A stretch of DNA of 64,000 nucleotides. Origin: Paraburkholderia sejongensis (GTDB taxonomy: Bacteria; Pseudomonadota; Gammaproteobacteria; Burkholderiales; Burkholderiaceae). Position 1 is the stretch's first letter, and each line of letters opens with the position of its first letter. Shown piece after piece: positions 63,501-64,000 of the stretch. The notes beneath the pieces are model-generated. The model was not told the origin of the DNA. It ran no database searches and was given only the letters and a program-made list of their open reading frames with translations. Both the position numbers and the translations under genes were made by a program. The stretch covers positions 62,001 through 126,000 of the forward strand of contig NZ_JAJITD010000015.1 of assembly GCF_020880815.1 (NCBI RefSeq), given 5' to 3'.

Positions 63501-63680
63501 CAGTTCGGAAAGGTAGCGGGCTTGCAGCCGCGAGGTGTCGATTTCGATCTGCGCGAGGCGCGCGACGAGCGCGATGCCGATCAGAAAAAAAACGGCCAGC
63601 CCCCATTTGAGCCAACGCCAACTGCGCACCGGCACGGTACCGTTTGCGCGAAGCGGAAACCGAAGCGGTGGCCGATTCAT
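60528..63680 (-). CDS. Divergent class A penicillin-binding protein (transglycosylase/transpeptidase)
   Basis: A 1050-residue bifunctional murein synthase. One N-terminal membrane helix (about 24-42) is followed by a GT51 domain with the catalytic Glu177 in SLLFIEDRYLL and GGSTLATQIEK (218-228). The transpeptidase domain has the active Ser510 in LGSTAKLRT, SVN at 616-618 and YGKTGTG near 955. All three motif sets are therefore complete. The FxxHxG part of GT51 is replaced by LLDPNQPNRNPAIDW, and the transpeptidase domain is over 100 residues longer than usual between motifs. A Pro/Ala/Val-rich tail ends the protein. It should polymerise and cross-link peptidoglycan, perhaps under special conditions; no morphological gene neighbours are seen. 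Confidence 0.9.
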   Translation of the reverse strand: MNRPPLRFPLRANGTVPVRSWRWLKWGLAVFFLIGIALVARLAQIEIDTSRLQARYLSELTRDVAYSVADGPSSSIRFPPADKGPYDTRLGYALLPQFQQRLLQRGFEVSSQARDSARMLSLADNGLFLPYQEKDTAGLQLFDGTGAPLFSAQYPGRAYANFDAIPPVIVNSLLFIEDRYLLDPNQPNRNPAIDWGRFSRALADQGLRIFNHHQQTPGGSTLATQIEKFRHSSGGRTATPPEKLRQIASASVRAYLDGAQTLPARQQIVVRYLNSVPLAAQPGVGEINGIGDGLSAWYGRDFRETNRLLNAASSDANLPEQGRAFREVLSLMIAQRAPSFFLRRGYPELERLTDSYLRLLASGGVISAQLRDAALAAQVQLHHAGKRVQDPESFVSRKAVTSMRSHLLNALGLRSFYELDRLDVEAQGTLNNSVQQAVSERLAAAATRDGAKAAGLVGFEMLRGSDDPSHIAYSFTLFERHGDANLVRVQTDSVNQPFDINSGARLNLGSTAKLRTVVTYLQIVTDLHTRYGAMSDAELKALKPDLNDQLTRWAITYLLHTRDRSLQSMLDAAVERKYSASPGETFYTGGGAQTFTNFESDDNSRILTVHRAFQHSVNLVFVRLMRDIVHYEMVQTTGPSAQWLNDPATRKMYLTRFADQESRVYLKRFYTKYHGKTPDQAITLLLLGVRKSPPKVATVLRSVAPDESNAWFNKLMRAALKNTPAAAMLDDEDLANLYDKYGIDRFNLNDRGYISSVHPLELWTLNYLRSHPDATLAQIETASHDVRLSTYSWLFKTRYHATQDRRIKRMVELRAYDAIGKSWQALGYPFANLTPSYAAAIGASGDRPAALAQLIGVIANDGNKVPTDTLTQIDFAKDTPYETHFRRAAVAPQQQLSPEIAGTVRMLLRDVVTGGTARRLAQGLTFPNGQTLDVYGKTGTGDQRLNVYAKGARLIESRKVNRSATFVFALGDRFYGTLTAWVHEPYASHYEFTSALAVQLLKSMAPALQPLLDRPVAKTVAVAPAPAVVSAAIPAAPAAPAVTAVKVAGQ

Positions 63681-63866
63681 GGCTGCTCTCCCCGAGCTGT
63701 CGCCAGGCTATCGACCCTGGCTCACTGCATTTAAACCAGTGTAGCTCGGAAAAAGACCGGGTCTTCGGTTCGTATTTACCCGACAGTGTCGCCGCTACAA
63801 CACTCATCGAAGGCCGATGACAAACCGCGAACAGGCGTGAGATATTGGACGTCTTTTGGGTCACGC

Positions 63867-63892
63867 AAAACCGCCGCCAACGGCGGTTTTTT
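63867..63892 (-). terminator. Intrinsic terminator of the minus-strand gene at the window end
   Basis: AAAACCGCCG and its exact complement around a four-base CCAA loop, with T/A runs on both sides. On the minus strand it lies about 50 bases after the stop of the partial gene entering from the right edge; T-runs on both strands make it usable in either direction. Confidence 0.85.
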
Positions 63893-63938
63893 CGTTTCCG
63901 GCGCCGGCGTCGCGGTGGCAGCCGTTGCGTAGCGATCC

Positions 63939-64000
63939 TTACGTTTTCGTTTGCTGCTGCGTTTGCTGCTGCGTTTGCGCGCGCAACAGCGCGATAAACC
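63939..64000 (-). CDS. 3' end of an unidentified protein (partial)
   Basis: The minus strand is open from the right window edge to a TAA at 63939-63941, giving a C-terminus FIALLRAQTQQQTQQQTKT with a short Gln/Thr repeat from a repeated CTGCTGCGTTTG unit. The following terminator supports a true gene end. The family cannot be named from this fragment. Confidence 0.45.
   Translation of the reverse strand, partial: FIALLRAQTQQQTQQQTKT

Overview
The window looks like part of a chromosome of a high-GC betaproteobacterium of the Burkholderiales, most likely Paraburkholderia or Burkholderia. This is inferred from strong G/C third-position bias, the density of LysR regulators and MFS/ABC transporters, a DUF2322-type protein and a DUF2946/TonB receptor/PepSY locus. 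I see no rRNA, tRNA, CRISPR array, insertion sequence, integrase or phage gene. It is mostly an ordinary metabolic, transport and regulatory region, with a few remnants and odd architectures.

Region by region. 1-2.3 kb: the 3' end of an unknown gene, an N,N-dimethylformamidase large-subunit-like protein, and an 18-codon relic of a beta-ketoacyl-ACP synthase. 2.2-3.1 kb: a MerR regulator overlapping a carboxymuconolactone-decarboxylase-family gene, behind a MerR-type promoter with a perfect 16-bp palindrome. 3.2-9 kb: a small protein, a Rob-like AraC regulator, DNA polymerase II (polB), a secreted alpha/beta hydrolase and an NnrU-family membrane protein. 9-14.7 kb: LysR, a fused swivel-first aconitase-superfamily enzyme and an MFS carrier on one strand, then a 2OG-Fe(II) oxygenase. 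14.9-18.6 kb: a FrnE-like DsbA protein, a divergent DHA2 efflux pump/LysR pair, and ppnP. 19.4-23.2 kb: a stand-alone MHYT sensor, a BON protein, a Q/P-rich secreted protein with 12-bp repeats, and a Yellow/royal-jelly-family protein. 23.4-27.4 kb: an SDR lacking the usual YxxxK, ligBA (class III extradiol dioxygenase), a truncated GntR fragment and a LysR with two HTH domains. 27.5-34.2 kb: DUF2946 protein, TonB receptor and a PepSY protein with a His/Met-rich segment; then DeoR and MFS with overlapping ends. 34.2-38.7 kb: a fatty-acid-hydroxylase-type membrane enzyme, an M23 peptidase and four small proteins, one a 47-residue single-TM protein. 39.4-42.5 kb: a large lipoprotein of unknown family and an Asp/Glu-racemase-like protein.

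42.5-50.2 kb is a complete sugar-uptake operon (ABC ATPase, GH42 beta-galactosidase, binding protein, two permeases) divergent from a LacI regulator, with palindromic operator candidates between them. It should import a beta-galactoside and hydrolyse it in the cytoplasm. 50.3-55.8 kb: LysR divergent from an MFS pump, then DkgB, an Old-Yellow-Enzyme reductase and a second aldo/keto reductase. 56.3-60.5 kb: a CUT2-type (FrcBCA/RbsB-like) sugar ABC system ending in a ROK-family regulator, preceded by a clean dyad. 60.5-63.7 kb: a 1050-residue divergent class A penicillin-binding protein. The window closes inside the 3' end of another minus-strand gene.

I did not find a convincing new defence or mobile system. 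The most interesting loci are the tandem-HTH LysR with its GntR stub beside ligBA, the swivel-first aconitase fusion, the His/Met-rich TonB/PepSY locus, the SDR with a replaced catalytic dyad, and the small-protein cluster at 37.3-38.7 kb. Functional calls rest on reading motifs by eye; no database search was run.
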